From Limnanthes douglasii subsp. nivea (taxonomy: Eukaryota > Streptophyta > Magnoliopsida > Brassicales > Limnanthaceae), in contig JAUPFV010000002.1 of NCBI GenBank assembly GCA_036936605.1, forward strand, positions 271,878,770-271,942,769: a stretch of 64,000 nucleotides of DNA, in the 5' to 3' direction. How positions within the stretch are numbered: the first letter of the stretch is position 1; every line of letters begins with the position of its first letter. A program made the position numbers and the translations under genes. Positions 34,679 to 47,380 of this stretch are shown one piece after another. A model generated the notes under the pieces. It was given only the letters and a program-made list of their open reading frames with translations, was not told the DNA's origin and did no database searches.

Positions 34679-35097
34679 GGCTTTCATAAATGTCCATATG
34701 AGCACACATTTTTTTGTTAAGATTGAAGATAAAGGAAACTACTCATTGTTTGCTTCTATGTAGATGATCTCATATTTACTAGAAATGATGGTATCATGTT
34801 TAAATAATTCAAAAAATGCATGATGATTGAATTTAAAATGTCTGATCTTGGTATGATGCATTATTTCCTTGTCATAGAAGTTGTACAATGAGAATGGTGA
34901 TCACTTGGCGGCGCATAATTCTTGGCCTATTTTTTAGCTAGATGTCAAATCAGCATTTTTGCATGAAAATTTAGAGAAACATGTATTTTTAGAATAACCT
35001 ATTGGTTATATTAAGATTGGAAATGAGCATAAAGTGTATAGATTAAATAAAGCTCTTTATGGTTTGAAACAAGCTTCATGAGCTTGGTATAATCGTA
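34679..35097 (+). pseudogene. Copia RT fragments in permuted order
   Basis: 34679-34893 reads GFHKCPYEHTFFVK, then a YVDD-like region (DDLIFTRNDG) and IEFKMSDLGMMHYFLV: the second half of a copia RT. Right after it, 34920-35097 reads LDVKSAFLHENLEKHVFLE and VYRLNKALYGLKQAS-AWYNR, which belongs before the first piece. The order is therefore swapped. The second piece is cut by the TRIM relic at 35098. Confidence 0.7.
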
Positions 35098-35346
35098 GTG
35101 AGGCCTTTTAGGAGTACACCGAAGAGCAAAGTTATGCAGCTCTGCAGACCCAAAGCAGACAATATCACATTAGTTGGTGAGAGATATTATAACATGGAAT
35201 CAGAGCGAGGTTGCAACCTGCGTTCTCAGCAATGCGATGGGTGCATTGAGTGAGGCATTTTGGGAGTACACCAAAGAGCAAAGTCGTGCGGGTCTACAAA
35301 CCCAGAACGGATAATATCACATTAGTTTGTGAGATATATTCTAACA
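35098..35346 (+). mobile_element. Tiny TRIM relic: two 97-bp LTR pieces
   Basis: Two direct repeats, 35098-35194 and 35250-35346, both beginning GTGAGGC and ending AACA, separated by 55 bases. The first is followed directly by TGGAATCAGAGC (35195-35206), a one-base variant of the tRNA-Met PBS. They resemble the 3' half of the LTR at 348-556 (GTGAGGCCTTTT, GCAAAG, GACAATATCA). Both begin at the same internal LTR point, so this looks like a truncated and tandemly duplicated remnant rather than a complete element. Confidence 0.68.
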
Positions 35347-37888
35347 TATACGTAACATTTGTGGAGATTTTTCAAATCATATAAATATGATATTGGGCTA
35401 AGATATTGAGATAACATATTTTATAAATCTCCTTAAATATATAAAATAATTTTGTTTCCTTATTTACCAAAATTTGTCAATTGGAGTTTGACTTCTATAT
35501 TCTTGTATCAAGCTATCAAATAAATTTTATGTATAGATTTAAAATTTAAAATATTTTAGTAAAAAACTTTGAAAATTATCAAGTATTCTTATTAAAATTG
35601 TCGAGACTTGTTTAATTTCTAACTGAGTGAACGATAGAACTACTAAGACTTTTAATTCTCGATCTTAATCATGTCTACGTTGTTCATTTGTAAAACCATA
35701 AAACCTCATTTGAAAAAATAACTCGATTCCGTAATAAAAAGTCCACATATCAAATTTTATATAAAATTTCAAACTTAAATCTAACACATCTCTTTATCTT
35801 AATATTACATTTTTCACATATTTTAAACAAATTTAATTCAAACGAAAAACTACAAAATTAACTTAACTAAAAAAAATTATTTCAAATTTCTAGTTCATTG
35901 TGTTTCAACTTTGATGTGGATGCAATATTATTAAAAACAAAACTAAAAAAACTAAACTAAATTAAAAAACAAGTTTAACAAAATTTTGTCTTTTAATGAC
36001 ACCTGATATAATATTGTTTTTACTAATAGGATAATATGAAACCTTTAGTTTTGAAAATATTCAACGATGGTTAATTTAAGGATATAAATTTTATCGTCGA
36101 AAAACTTTCTCTCAAACAAGATTAATTGGTCATTACAAATTAGATTTGTGAGTACTATAAATTACAACAACCTTTAGGATATCAACAACCTCATATTTTT
36201 CATCTTTCCTTCCAATATCAACTACAACGGCATCCATTATTGGATCGTCAAGAGTGAAAATATAAAATTCACAATTAAAGACACTTACAACGTCATTCGA
36301 GCATCTACTTCTGTGTCGGATTGATCAGGTTCGTATGACATAAGTACAATATTCATCGGCATGATTTTAATCTATGACTTGCAATTCCGAAAAAAATATC
36401 TATCCAGACAAGCTTATTAGTTGAGGATTAAATTTCTTCCGAGCGGTGGAGTTGCAATTGCAACTCCGACCTTAAATATATCAATAATATAATCAATGAT
36501 TGTAGCTTCACTCATTAAATCTAAGGATGATCCAATTCCAAATTCGGGTTCTTTTTAAAGCTAACTAATTAGCTTTCCTAAATTAAAGGTACGTCATTTT
36601 GGACTTCCTCTCGACCGTCATTTTTGTTGATCTTGTTTTGGTGCGGTCTAATATCACATCTTACAGAAACGTAATGCAAAAATTGTTGTTCTCTCATACC
36701 CTTACATTTAAAGTGGTACCACGATTGTCTGGCCATTTAACTTTTAACCAGACTCTAACTTAATATTGTTTATGTTGAATTGTAGCCACCTCTTATGTCA
36801 TGGTATGGTTGTCGTAAATGTTTTGCTAGATATGTTAGTCTGATTTTGTTCTTATTGTTTGGTCATTTACGACATTTAAAATAATATTATAATACTTTTA
36901 TTTGATGTAAATTTTTATATCTCAGTTGTCCGCATTTTAATCGGACTTTAATATTGAAATTAGTTTTTTCCTTTTTAAAATCAACTATTTTCAAACTATA
37001 TATTTTATTTAATAAATGTTTTATGGAATAAATTGAGAAATAAAAGAACACTCGCTCCAAAAAAAAAAGTAGTAGGTAAAGAAAACCAATTTCATATTGT
37101 CGTGTACAATATTTTGCAGCACGTGTTGAACAAGTGACAAACACGTGACATGTGCTTCGATATACTTAACGTGACAACACATGCAATTGTTTTGCATATT
37201 ACAGAATCTTGCAGGTATGTTGTTCAATCTTCTGATCTAATTGCTGTAATATAAAATTAGACTACCAAATTGTACGCTTTTTTTTGAATATCAGGACTTG
37301 ACTTGGAGATTGAGAAAAAACAACTTTTTTTTTGTTACTGTAATGTCGAAAGGGTTTTAACTCAAATGAAGAAATACTAAGTTATTTATATTAATAATTG
37401 ATCTAAATAGTCACTAACTTATATAGACATTTTAATAACTTCACTTAATTTGTAGACGATAATAGTACTTAAATTGAGTTAAGAAAATCTTAAATTATTG
37501 AATCTATGAAGTTTAATTAAAAAATTGTTTTAAAAAATAAAATTTATTAAAATGATAATTGTGTTATTCTATTCTATATTTATAAAAGTATTATTGAAAA
37601 GTTTATATCCTCGTCATTTATTTTTAGCGGAATCGAATCAATGATAGAAATAAAAAAATCTATACTGGAAATAATAAACTCAATTCTGTCTTTTTATTTT
37701 TTAAAAAGAAATATGATTTAAAATTCGAAAAAAATTGAAGTATTCGCGGATTAATTTTTTTTTACTATTCACCATAGCATGGGAGAAAAAAAATATTCTT
37801 AAAATTTATTGATTGATTCATTTATTTATTTTAAGTTGCGAAATTTAATGTATGTAATTAAAAAAAGATTATATTTAATCGTGAAATA

Positions 37889-37910
37889 TTATATATATAT
37901 ATATATATAT
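37889..37910. repeat. (AT)n microsatellite, copy A
   Basis: About 11 AT units; the matching site in copy B (49681-49714) has about 17. Confidence 0.9.
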
Positions 37911-38130
37911 TGTAAACATAATATCATTAATTTATAAAATATGGGTCATAATAAACCTTGTATTGCACCTGTGAAATATGATATTTTAAATTACAGAATT
38001 TTGAAAATAACATATTTAGCCTGTAAAATTTTAAATTTAAAAAATAGCAAAGATTTTGCTTGTGGCAAAATCATTGGCAAATAAAATGCAAAATTCTTTA
38101 AAGTTTCACAAATTTTATGTATAAATTTGT

Positions 38131-38434
38131 GGATTAAATTCATGATTGGTCTTTTGACCATGACGATTTCTTTTATATAGTCATTTGATTTCAAAATAGC
38201 CACTGAACTTCTATCGACTATGACGATAAATATAGTCCCTTATGCGTGAACAATTAATAACTAAATTTATGAAAATCAGCATAGTCGATGGACATTCACC
38301 GAACATTTTCACAATCGAAGGACGATCGTTAGACATTTTAAAGTCAAATGATTAGATTTTTTGAAATCAACAAGTCGAGAGAGTCTATATAAATAAATTG
38401 TCATAATTAAAGGACCAAACACATATTTAAACCC
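38131..38434. mobile_element. Possible MITE-like foldback element
   Basis: A 304-bp segment whose ends are imperfect inverted repeats: GGATTAAATTCATGATTGGTC at the left against GGGTTTAAATATGTGTTTGGTC read from the right, continuing through TTATGACAATTTATTTATATAG. No clear target duplication. An exact-length partner lies at 49935-50238 because it is part of the larger duplication. Confidence 0.45.
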
Positions 38435-39479
38435 GGTTTTATTATAGTCTGACAGATTTAGTTTGACTCATTATAGTACTAGTTTATTTTATTGTTTTTA
38501 TATTGTAAGACGTACATGTTGGTGATACATTATTCTAAGAGGTGCATATTTAAAAGTTGTGTACCAATGTGAGAGATCCAACTATTATAAGAAATATTTA
38601 ACGCGAATGATTGAAAATGAAAATCAATCGCTGCAAAAAATATTGTTATTTTAAATTGGTAGACCGACCGGATGAAGGTGATAAGGTTTGGTCTTTAAAC
38701 GTGATGTTGATGCAATCATAACAAAGTTGAAAATGAATGAAAAAATATTAGTATAGATCCTAACCATTGTTATAGCACGTCTCTATGATATATTCAATTG
38801 GCTAACGAATGCCAATCTAAAGAATGTCTCTAACATCCGCAACATATATAACTAAAAAAAACACTAGTTGATTACAAAAGGTGGTATCATGGATAATACA
38901 TATCAGACAATTAGATAAGAGATGTCATTATTCGAAATAATATGAATTACCTTCACAAATGTGATGTTTTGTGTTAGGTTCTCATTAATGTCAATACAAC
39001 ATAAGATAATTATTAATGGACGTTGAGATGTTTAAACTTGATTATAGAATATATCAATTATGAGTTGTCATATGTTATACTAATAGATTGTGAGCTTGAT
39101 TTGATAAATGGTATATAGAAAAAATATCAGCCATGAGTCACATGTTATGGAAATGACGTATCAATAAGAATTCGTTGGCTAACATAAAAAAATAGTCAAG
39201 GATAAAAAAAAGTTTTGAAATTTTATGATGGTTTAAAATGACGTGGTTGACTCTAGCATTGTTTACATTATAAATAAAAACATAATAAAAATATATATAC
39301 CATTAAAATAAGTGGAAATTACAGTCACGTACATGCTAATCTCATAGATAACACCTTATAAAGAGAAATTCGTCCATGTATACACAAATAATTTCATACA
39401 TTTCAAAAACACATCGATCAATCGAATAATATACATGTTAAATCAATTTAATGAATAGCTTAGTTAAGACTGTATGTTA

Positions 39480-39960
39480 GTTTGAAAATATTATTCGAGA
39501 TGGTACGTTAGTAGCAAAATATTATTCAAACCTGTATGTTATTACTATATTTTTTGGTAACATAATATTGTTGTTATTGGGATCGCAAGACATGGTAATT
39601 TGTGAAACATGATATATCAAGTTATGATACATATTATTAATGTTTTCTAAAGTTCTAAATTGTAAAACACGATCAACTAAAATTGTGAAATATGATATAT
39701 TCAAGTTGCAAAATATAGTATAATCACTTTTACAAAATATCTAATTACAAAACATGGTATGTTAAAGTTGTGAAACAGTATAAATTATGATTGTTAAATA
39801 TAAAATAATCATTTTTTTGAAATGATTAATTTAGAAACATGATGTATCAATATTAAAAAGCATGGTATAATTCAAGTTCTGAAATATTGTATTTTCATTT
39901 ATGCAAAATACTTAATTGTGAAATATGGCTTGTTTAAGTTAGTATATTCAAATTATAAAA
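39480..39960. repeat. Degenerate repeat field, copy A
   Basis: Irregular recurrences of TTGTGAAACATGATATATCAA and variants (ATTGTAAAACACGAT, GTTGCAAAATATAGTATAA, ATTACAAAACATGGTATG) roughly every 30-45 bases. Also in copy B (about 51290-51765), where a 6-base deletion is seen. Confidence 0.6.
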
Positions 39961-42379
39961 CAAAAACAAATCAGGATGGAAAGCGCACACATTATAACTT
40001 GAAGCATTACATTAGATCAATTTAATTAATAAATTTAAAAAAATTACAAGAAAATTGACAGTTTGTTTACGATGTAATATCTAACTATATAATAAGAGTC
40101 GAAATAACTAAATATCATACCGGGCTCAAGTATCATTAAAATGAGTTATGTTGGTTATTTTGTTATATATTTTAAAAAAGTCATTGCATAATTATAATAT
40201 TTTTATAATGGTCAGAGTCGAACCATCCATATGACCTTGGGTAAGTTAAACAGCACATATGTGTCCATGTACCTATAACTTTGTCGTAATTAAACAAGAT
40301 GCCAACGAGATTTTTTGCATATTATTAATGAGAATTGAAAAATACTACCCCACGCGGATCATGCTAAACTTACCAAATAAGATGGTGTTGTTGTGGACTA
40401 TGCATTTCTAAATGTAGAGCTATAAAATTTTGATTAAATGTAAAGATAGTATTTGCTAAAAATATTTACACAAATATTAGATCTTTCAAAATCTCTTGCG
40501 TATGAGCTCTAAGATATAGTCAAAAATCAAGTTCATACTCTGTTCGGGGTCGCTGTAGAGGCAAGAAAACATATGTGAATAAAAAGTCAAACAAGAGCGT
40601 ACCGAATCCCATGAGGATAATATAACTACTCCGGGTGTTAGTACGATATATTTTTAAAACCAAGCGATACATTTAGAAGTACCAGCTGAACAACGGTCCA
40701 AAAAAATTATGCTAACTCTATCATAAAACCGCAAACAACAAGACGACTGTGAGTTGTATTTAATGATAGAACAACAATGATGGTAGCAAACATCGGTTGT
40801 GTATAGCTTAAAATTCTATATAAATCACATATTCTACTATATATACATCATTATATTATCAAAGTGACCGACGTTAAAACCAACAAATATTACAAATTTA
40901 TAGTCGTATATATAAAGGTTTTTGAAAATGAAAGTTGATAATCATTTATTAATGAGTAACTAAGCTCCAAAATCAAACAAAATATAGAGTTATATTTTTA
41001 AATTTGCTATAACAACATAAAAAAATTACAATAAATTAACATGTATGTGACACTTTCGAGGTGTTGTTCGACCCAAATATTGGATAATTTTGCATTTGAC
41101 AAGTTACTATTACGACTCTTTTTGAATATTTTTTTTGTTGTCTCGCATAAAGGGGATGTACTATGTATTTACAATAAAAAAGAACCCTTTATGGTTAGAG
41201 AACCAGCAAATAATATACTTGTTTTTGTGAAATAATATCCTTTTATTCAAGCATGTTTTTATATTAGCTTTTTAATCTTCTATAAGAAGGTCGATGTGAC
41301 TGTCATTTTACAAACAAAATTAAATATGCATTTTAGTGTATTATAAATGATAAGATGTTTTTTGTTTTCTACATTTTAGTACATTGTAATAATCAACACA
41401 TTAGTATATTGAAGAATTAAAAAATTGTGGTTATCAATATGAGCTCAGTGAATTTGGTTCCACTGACTTCCAATTTTCTTAGATTAATAAACAACCTCTT
41501 AACTGTACCTCATCCAAAACATAATATATCTAAGTTAATAATGATTGTGACAAGTATTTCCTTATGTATTTTGCCAATTATGTCTTTTCTCGATCAGCAT
41601 ACCACATCACAATCATACTAAATCTAAGTACCTCTCGCCCTCGTAGGAAAATATCATTCAATTTTTTCAACATGTGGTAATATCACAATTTGTTTTTTAA
41701 AAAATTCATAAATAGCTTAAACCTTGTTATCGACGCTTATGGTATGAGTCTGGTTGCCTCAAAACTTATTCGTCTTCAGTTGGTTCCATAAAATTTTAAT
41801 CGCAAGGAATATAATAACATTAACTCTCGGGTATTCATCGCCCACAATGACGTATTCCACGCTCAGGCTCTCATCACTCAGGATCCATCAACCCACGCCA
41901 TTATCTCAGAAGAAATTGAGGCTTTCTCTTTCTTCATCTTCCTCAAAAAAATTGAATAATCTTTCATAAATAAAAAAATCGAGAGTTTCCGTGACTAAAA
42001 TTTAGAGACTAAAATACAAAAGTTTTTACAATAGTATCAAAATTTGTATCTTATGTAACAAAATTTTCATTATCTTTAATAATAATGGAGATCTGATAAC
42101 CACCACATCAAGGTTTGCTAATATCAGGGGTAAACTACTTCAATGATCTCACTGGCATCGTGCATCATCCAATTTATCTCAATCTTGTGATGGATTCTGC
42201 TCTAATTTCCAAAAATTTCAATTCAGTGGATAAGACATCCATGATTCACAAAAGTGAGTGAATATTAAAAGTTCCTTATGCATTACTGATAGTGATAAAT
42301 CCTCTAAGCGTGATGACTACAACACGAGTTTCCTAAAAAATTCCTAGAATATTATAGGTTAATATATCTACAATGGGGT

Positions 42380-43440
<1,061 letters not shown>

Positions 43441-43663
43441 TGAAACTATCTTATTATCAATTTAGTATAAGATAAGATATTTTCCTATAAAACGTCTGGA
43501 AGTCAATCTCAAATTGATCATCTTTTATATAACGACTATCGTCATCTTCTATAAAATATCACTTCTCGTGTAGGTTTTTCGATCTATAACACCCTTTCTT
43601 ATGTGCGAAGGCTTCAGCTCATTAAGTTTGTCATGGTCAATTATATTGATTCGCAATCTCCAT

Positions 43664-44147
43664 AGTGGGAAAAGTGATCGTGGACCAGGCTACTTTGGCA
43701 CCATAGATTTTCATAGCAGTTCCCGACCAAAGAAAACGACGAAGGTATTGGGACAACTCTTTGATTATTCAAGAGGGAGGAATAAAAATCGAAGACCAGT
43801 AGACCTGACCAACGAATAATATAGACTTAATTAGTTGAAGCCTACCTGCGTAAGAGAGATGCTTAGAGGCCCGTTGAATCAATTTTAGAGGTAATTTTGT
43901 GAAGAAGAGGGCGACAGACCGAGTGGATACGTTGACTAGTGAGAAGAGGGAATCCTAAGTATTTGATAGGCAGAGAACCTTCTGGTTATCCCATGATGGA
44001 TAGAAGTTCCTCACGAAGAAAATCATCAATACCCGAGAAAAAGATGTGACATTTGAAAGGATTGACTTTGGAGTCCCGAGAGAGAGTGAAACTCATCAAA
44101 GGCCTCGTTGATAAGATTGAGGGACTTAACTTCACCATGGCATAAAA
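43664..44147 (-). pseudogene. L1 ORF2 C-terminal piece, truncated
   Basis: Broken frames read STRPLMSFTLSRDSKVNPFK, IKYLGFPLLTSQ, then QYLRRFLWSGTAMKI and VAWSTITFPT, the usual L1 region leading to the GGLG motif. It ends at the junction with copy A's oppositely oriented L1. Confidence 0.7.
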
Positions 44148-45309
44148 TCATTGGATCGTCTGGAAAGCATAGGTTAATGATTTTGAGCTTTTAACATTTC
44201 CAATGGAAGCGAAACTTCTTATCCTTGCTCTTCTCCTTAAGAATGCTAGAAAGGACTTGCATGACAAGAACAAATATAAAGGGGGAAAAGGGTCTCCTTG
44301 TCTCAGACCTTTCCTTCCTTTAATATTTCCATGAGGATCTCCATTAATATTAATTGAATAAGAAGGAGAAGATATGCACTTGACTATCCAGGAGATCATC
44401 TTCTCACAGAAATTCATAGCGACAAGAATGTCGAGAATGAGGTGTCATCTGACATTATCAAAGGCTTTCATTAAGTAGATTTTTAGAGCAATCCTTTTGT
44501 CTCTATGATTGGAATAGTAACCTCGCAAGAGCTCCTATGATAAAATAATATTATCCGAAATGTTCATTCCTTTAACAAAGGCCGATTGGGAATTATCAAT
44601 GAGGTAGGGAAAAGAATCCTTAATTCTATTGGCTAGAATTTTGGAAATGAATTTGTAAAGAACATTACAAAGAGCAATAGGTCTAAAATCAGCAGGACTA
44701 GAGGGGGAGTCCTTTTTAGGAATGAGGGCAATAGAAGTGGAGCTCCAAGAAGGGTCCAGAGATTCAGAGTGAAAGAATTCTAGAACAATGTTACAGATGT
44801 CCTGGCCAACAATGCTCCAATTGGATTTAAAAAAGCAAGAATTAAATCCATCTGGTCCCGAATATTTGTTACTGTCAATAGTGAACAACGCAGATTTAAT
44901 ATCTTCACAAGAAATCTCATGAATCATTGATTCCTTGTCAGAATTCGAGATTTTAGAAGTATGAAAGGAGTAAACAATTTCCAAACTCAGATAGCCATCA
45001 GAATGTCTCATACCAAGAGAATTTTCAAAGTATCTCACAACAACATTGGCAACAGTGGTAGGAGTTGAGACAGTGACTCCATATTCATTGTTAATAGATA
45101 TGATTTTGTTTCGGAAGAGTCAAGCCTTAATACTATTGTGGAAGAATTTAATATTTTTATCCCCGAGCTTAATCCAATTTTCTCTGGATTTTTGCTTTAG
45201 AAATGATTCTTTGGCTCGACTAAGAAAGATGAAAGAAGACGACGTCTTACATTTATCAGAGACAATAAGAGGATTTAGCGGATCTTTAGCCAGATTTGAT
45301 TGCACCTGA
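44148..45309 (-). pseudogene. L1 reverse transcriptase domain
   Basis: 45120-45305 is the linker (NWIKLGDKNIKFFHNS). 44535-45038 gives the RT N-terminal motifs (GPDGFNSCFFKSNW, SIALIPKKDSPSSPADFRPI, LANRIKDSFPYLIDNSQSAF). 44148-44417 gives INGDPHGNIKGRKGLRQGDP. The YxDD box should follow near 44200-44150 but reads as TYAFQTI, so the catalytic site is lost by substitution or frame change. Confidence 0.85.
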
Positions 45310-45314
45310 AATAA

Positions 45315-46245
45315 TCATTTTTGCGCGCTCAAAACCCTGTAGCTAATATCACTAAACTCTTTACGATTGAGTCCTAAAAGCTCAGGCTGTAGTCTCAAAA
45401 ACATTTCAGAGACAAGTCTCATACCATAAGAAGATATGGGGTTATTCCAATTATTCGAAAGAATATGTTTGAATTCCGAGTGATTTTGCCACATATTAAA
45501 GAATTTAAACGGCTTTTTACGCTTAGGCCGAGGAAAACCAAGGTTAAGCATAATCGTGATGTGGCCAGAGGTACGAAGAAAACCATAATGGGCGAAATAC
45601 ATTGGGAAAAGATCATCCCAAATAGGGTTGACAAGAACACGGTCAAGTTTGGATAGAATAGGATGCTCAAGTTGCTTATAAATCCATGTGAAATGAAATC
45701 CGGTGGATCTAAGATCACTGAGCTCACTAAGGAAGCAGCAATTGTTAAAGTCGTCAATGGAAGAATTCCAATTATCAGAGGAACCTAAGCGCCCATCGGG
45801 GTGATGGATGGCGTTAAAATCCCCAAGAGCGACCCACATAATGATTATCTACCTTGGAAATGGTAATCAAGTCATTCCAGAGTTGAACACTATCTGAAGC
45901 TTCATTAAAAGCATAAATTGCAGTAAATCTGAAGGAAGCATCAAAATTGTGGCACTTGGCCAAACAATGGATTAATTGGATAGATTGGGAAATCCTAGAA
46001 ATAGTAATTACACTAGGGTTCTACATAATTCAGATTCTAGCGAGATGATGGTCAGAGTGATTGGTAAGGACTTGCCAAAAGGGTACTATCTTCCTAATGA
46101 TGTTATCTACTTTATACAGTTGGACTTTAGTTTCTATAAGGATTAACAATGAGATACTATTACTAATAATATAATCAGTAACATATTTTTGCCTAACGGG
46201 GTCATTTGAACCCCGAACATTCCAAGATGCAATATTCATTAACAA
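45315..46245 (-). pseudogene. L1 endonuclease domain
   Basis: Starts MLMNIASWNVRGSND with the conserved SWNVRG; ILIETKV holds the catalytic Glu. After two stops, YAFNEAS and ALGDFNAIHH (45839 onward) hold the central catalytic GDFN. Then WIYKQLEHPILSKLDRVLVN and GHITIMLNL (the SDH-like end; here GH). Two frames, otherwise well conserved. Confidence 0.85.
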
Positions 46246-46259
46246 AAAAACTTACAGTG

Positions 46260-47301
46260 CTTTAGACGATGGTCCTGCCGGAGGACAAATCCAAAATACC
46301 CTTATCCTTTGCCTTCGCGCCGCGGGGTCTTTTAGGAGGCGAGTCGACCTCCTCACCACTTTCTACCTCCTCAACTTCTTCAAGGGAATCGATATGATTG
46401 CCACTACAGGGCTCCGACTCAATCTCTGAATGATCAGATTCTTCCGAAGATATTTGCTGATGCCCTTTTTGGCAAAATCTGATGCGATGGCCGAATACAA
46501 TACAATTAGCACATTAAGGTGGAAACCCTTGATACTCGAAGTTCACCGTGATGAGTTTACCATTAATCCTGAAAGTAAGCTTCGATCGGATAGTCGTACC
46601 CGCTGAGATCATAATACAAATTCGAGCAAATCGGAGCTTTTCCATCCTTTCCATGTGGTGGTCCACATACAAGGGGGGGTACCTAGTACCGGACCTATTT
46701 TACTAAAACCCTTAGCAGTCCACAGTTCCAAGGGAAGATTGAAAACCTTGACCCATATTGGGACTTCCTTGTGAATATCTTTATTGAGGATGGAGAGATG
46801 AGCCTAATTCTTGAGAATGATTAAGTTACCACCAAAATGCCAATGGGTCTTTTCCAATACTCTCTTGGCCATTTCCTCAGAACCAAATTTGAAGAGGAAA
46901 TATCATTCGGGAAGAGATTTAAAATCCATGAGACCATACTTTCTCCACAATGATTCTACATGTTCTTTAATAAGGGTAAAATTGTAGGGTTGAGTAAGGA
47001 AGTACCCCGATAAACAAGCCTTCCATAAATCTGGAGATCCCATAGCCAACTCATTCAAAATGAAATCTTTTCTGTCATACTCCATTGGGTTAAGGCCAAT
47101 AACCAATGGAGAGCGATTATTAAGATGTCCCGCTACTACACTAGCATAAGAAGATGGGGAAATAATATCCGGCCGAGATTTTAAAATGGATTTACCCAAA
47201 GGACTTACTTGAATAATTGGATCCTTTGAAGAAGCTTTGTGGGCTTGGGCTAGTTTGTTTAAGAATTTTCTTCCCTTTTGGGCCTTTTCCAACATTGTCA
47301 A
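46260..47301 (-). pseudogene. L1 ORF1 (RNA-binding, CCHC)
   Basis: Start MTMLEKAQKGRKFLNK at 47301. The first 132 codons are open and include the DUF4283-like block (LVIGLNPMEYDRKDFILNEL). After a frame change at about 46900 the sequence continues to a zinc knuckle near 46450-46500 (CANC-x4-H-x4-C) and an acidic tail. Such proteins coat L1 RNA. Broken, so a pseudogene. Confidence 0.75.
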
Positions 47302-47380
47302 AATTCCTTACGAGGGAACAAGGCTTGTAGATTGAGCTTGCTCCAAGTAAACCCTTCCCATTATTCTTCACTGGTCCATC

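Larger units (their letters stand above)
35347..41426. other. Long non-coding AT-rich region (inside duplication copy A)
   Basis: No convincing gene. It contains TA repeats (37889-37910), a foldback element (38131-38434), a degenerate repeat field (39480-39960) and two CACGTG hexamers (37120-37125, 37142-37147) with no adjacent gene. The left edge has a possible copia LTR relic. Confidence 0.5.
43664..47380 (-). mobile_element. Inverted L1 LINE between duplicate copies, 3' end missing
   Basis: Minus-strand L1 with ORF1 (46260-47301), endonuclease (45315-46245), RT (44148-45309) and part of the C-terminal region (43664-44147). The 5' end is near 47375. It lacks zf-RVT, RNase H, 3' UTR and poly(A). 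That is unusual, since L1 normally loses its 5' end, so the break at 43664 probably came from rearrangement. Confidence 0.85.

Noticed and set aside
37120..37147. Two CACGTG G-box hexamers suggesting a promoter
   Set aside because: No gene or TATA-start arrangement follows on either strand; CACGTG can occur by chance.
37991..38203. Identical 70-codon frames in both duplicates (also 49795-50007)
   Set aside because: Identity is due to the recent duplication, not protein selection; overlaps the foldback element and has no domain.
41427..41969. Small hydrophobic proteins in both duplicates
   Set aside because: Wrong-frame reading of the L1 endonuclease region; the other frame matches L1.
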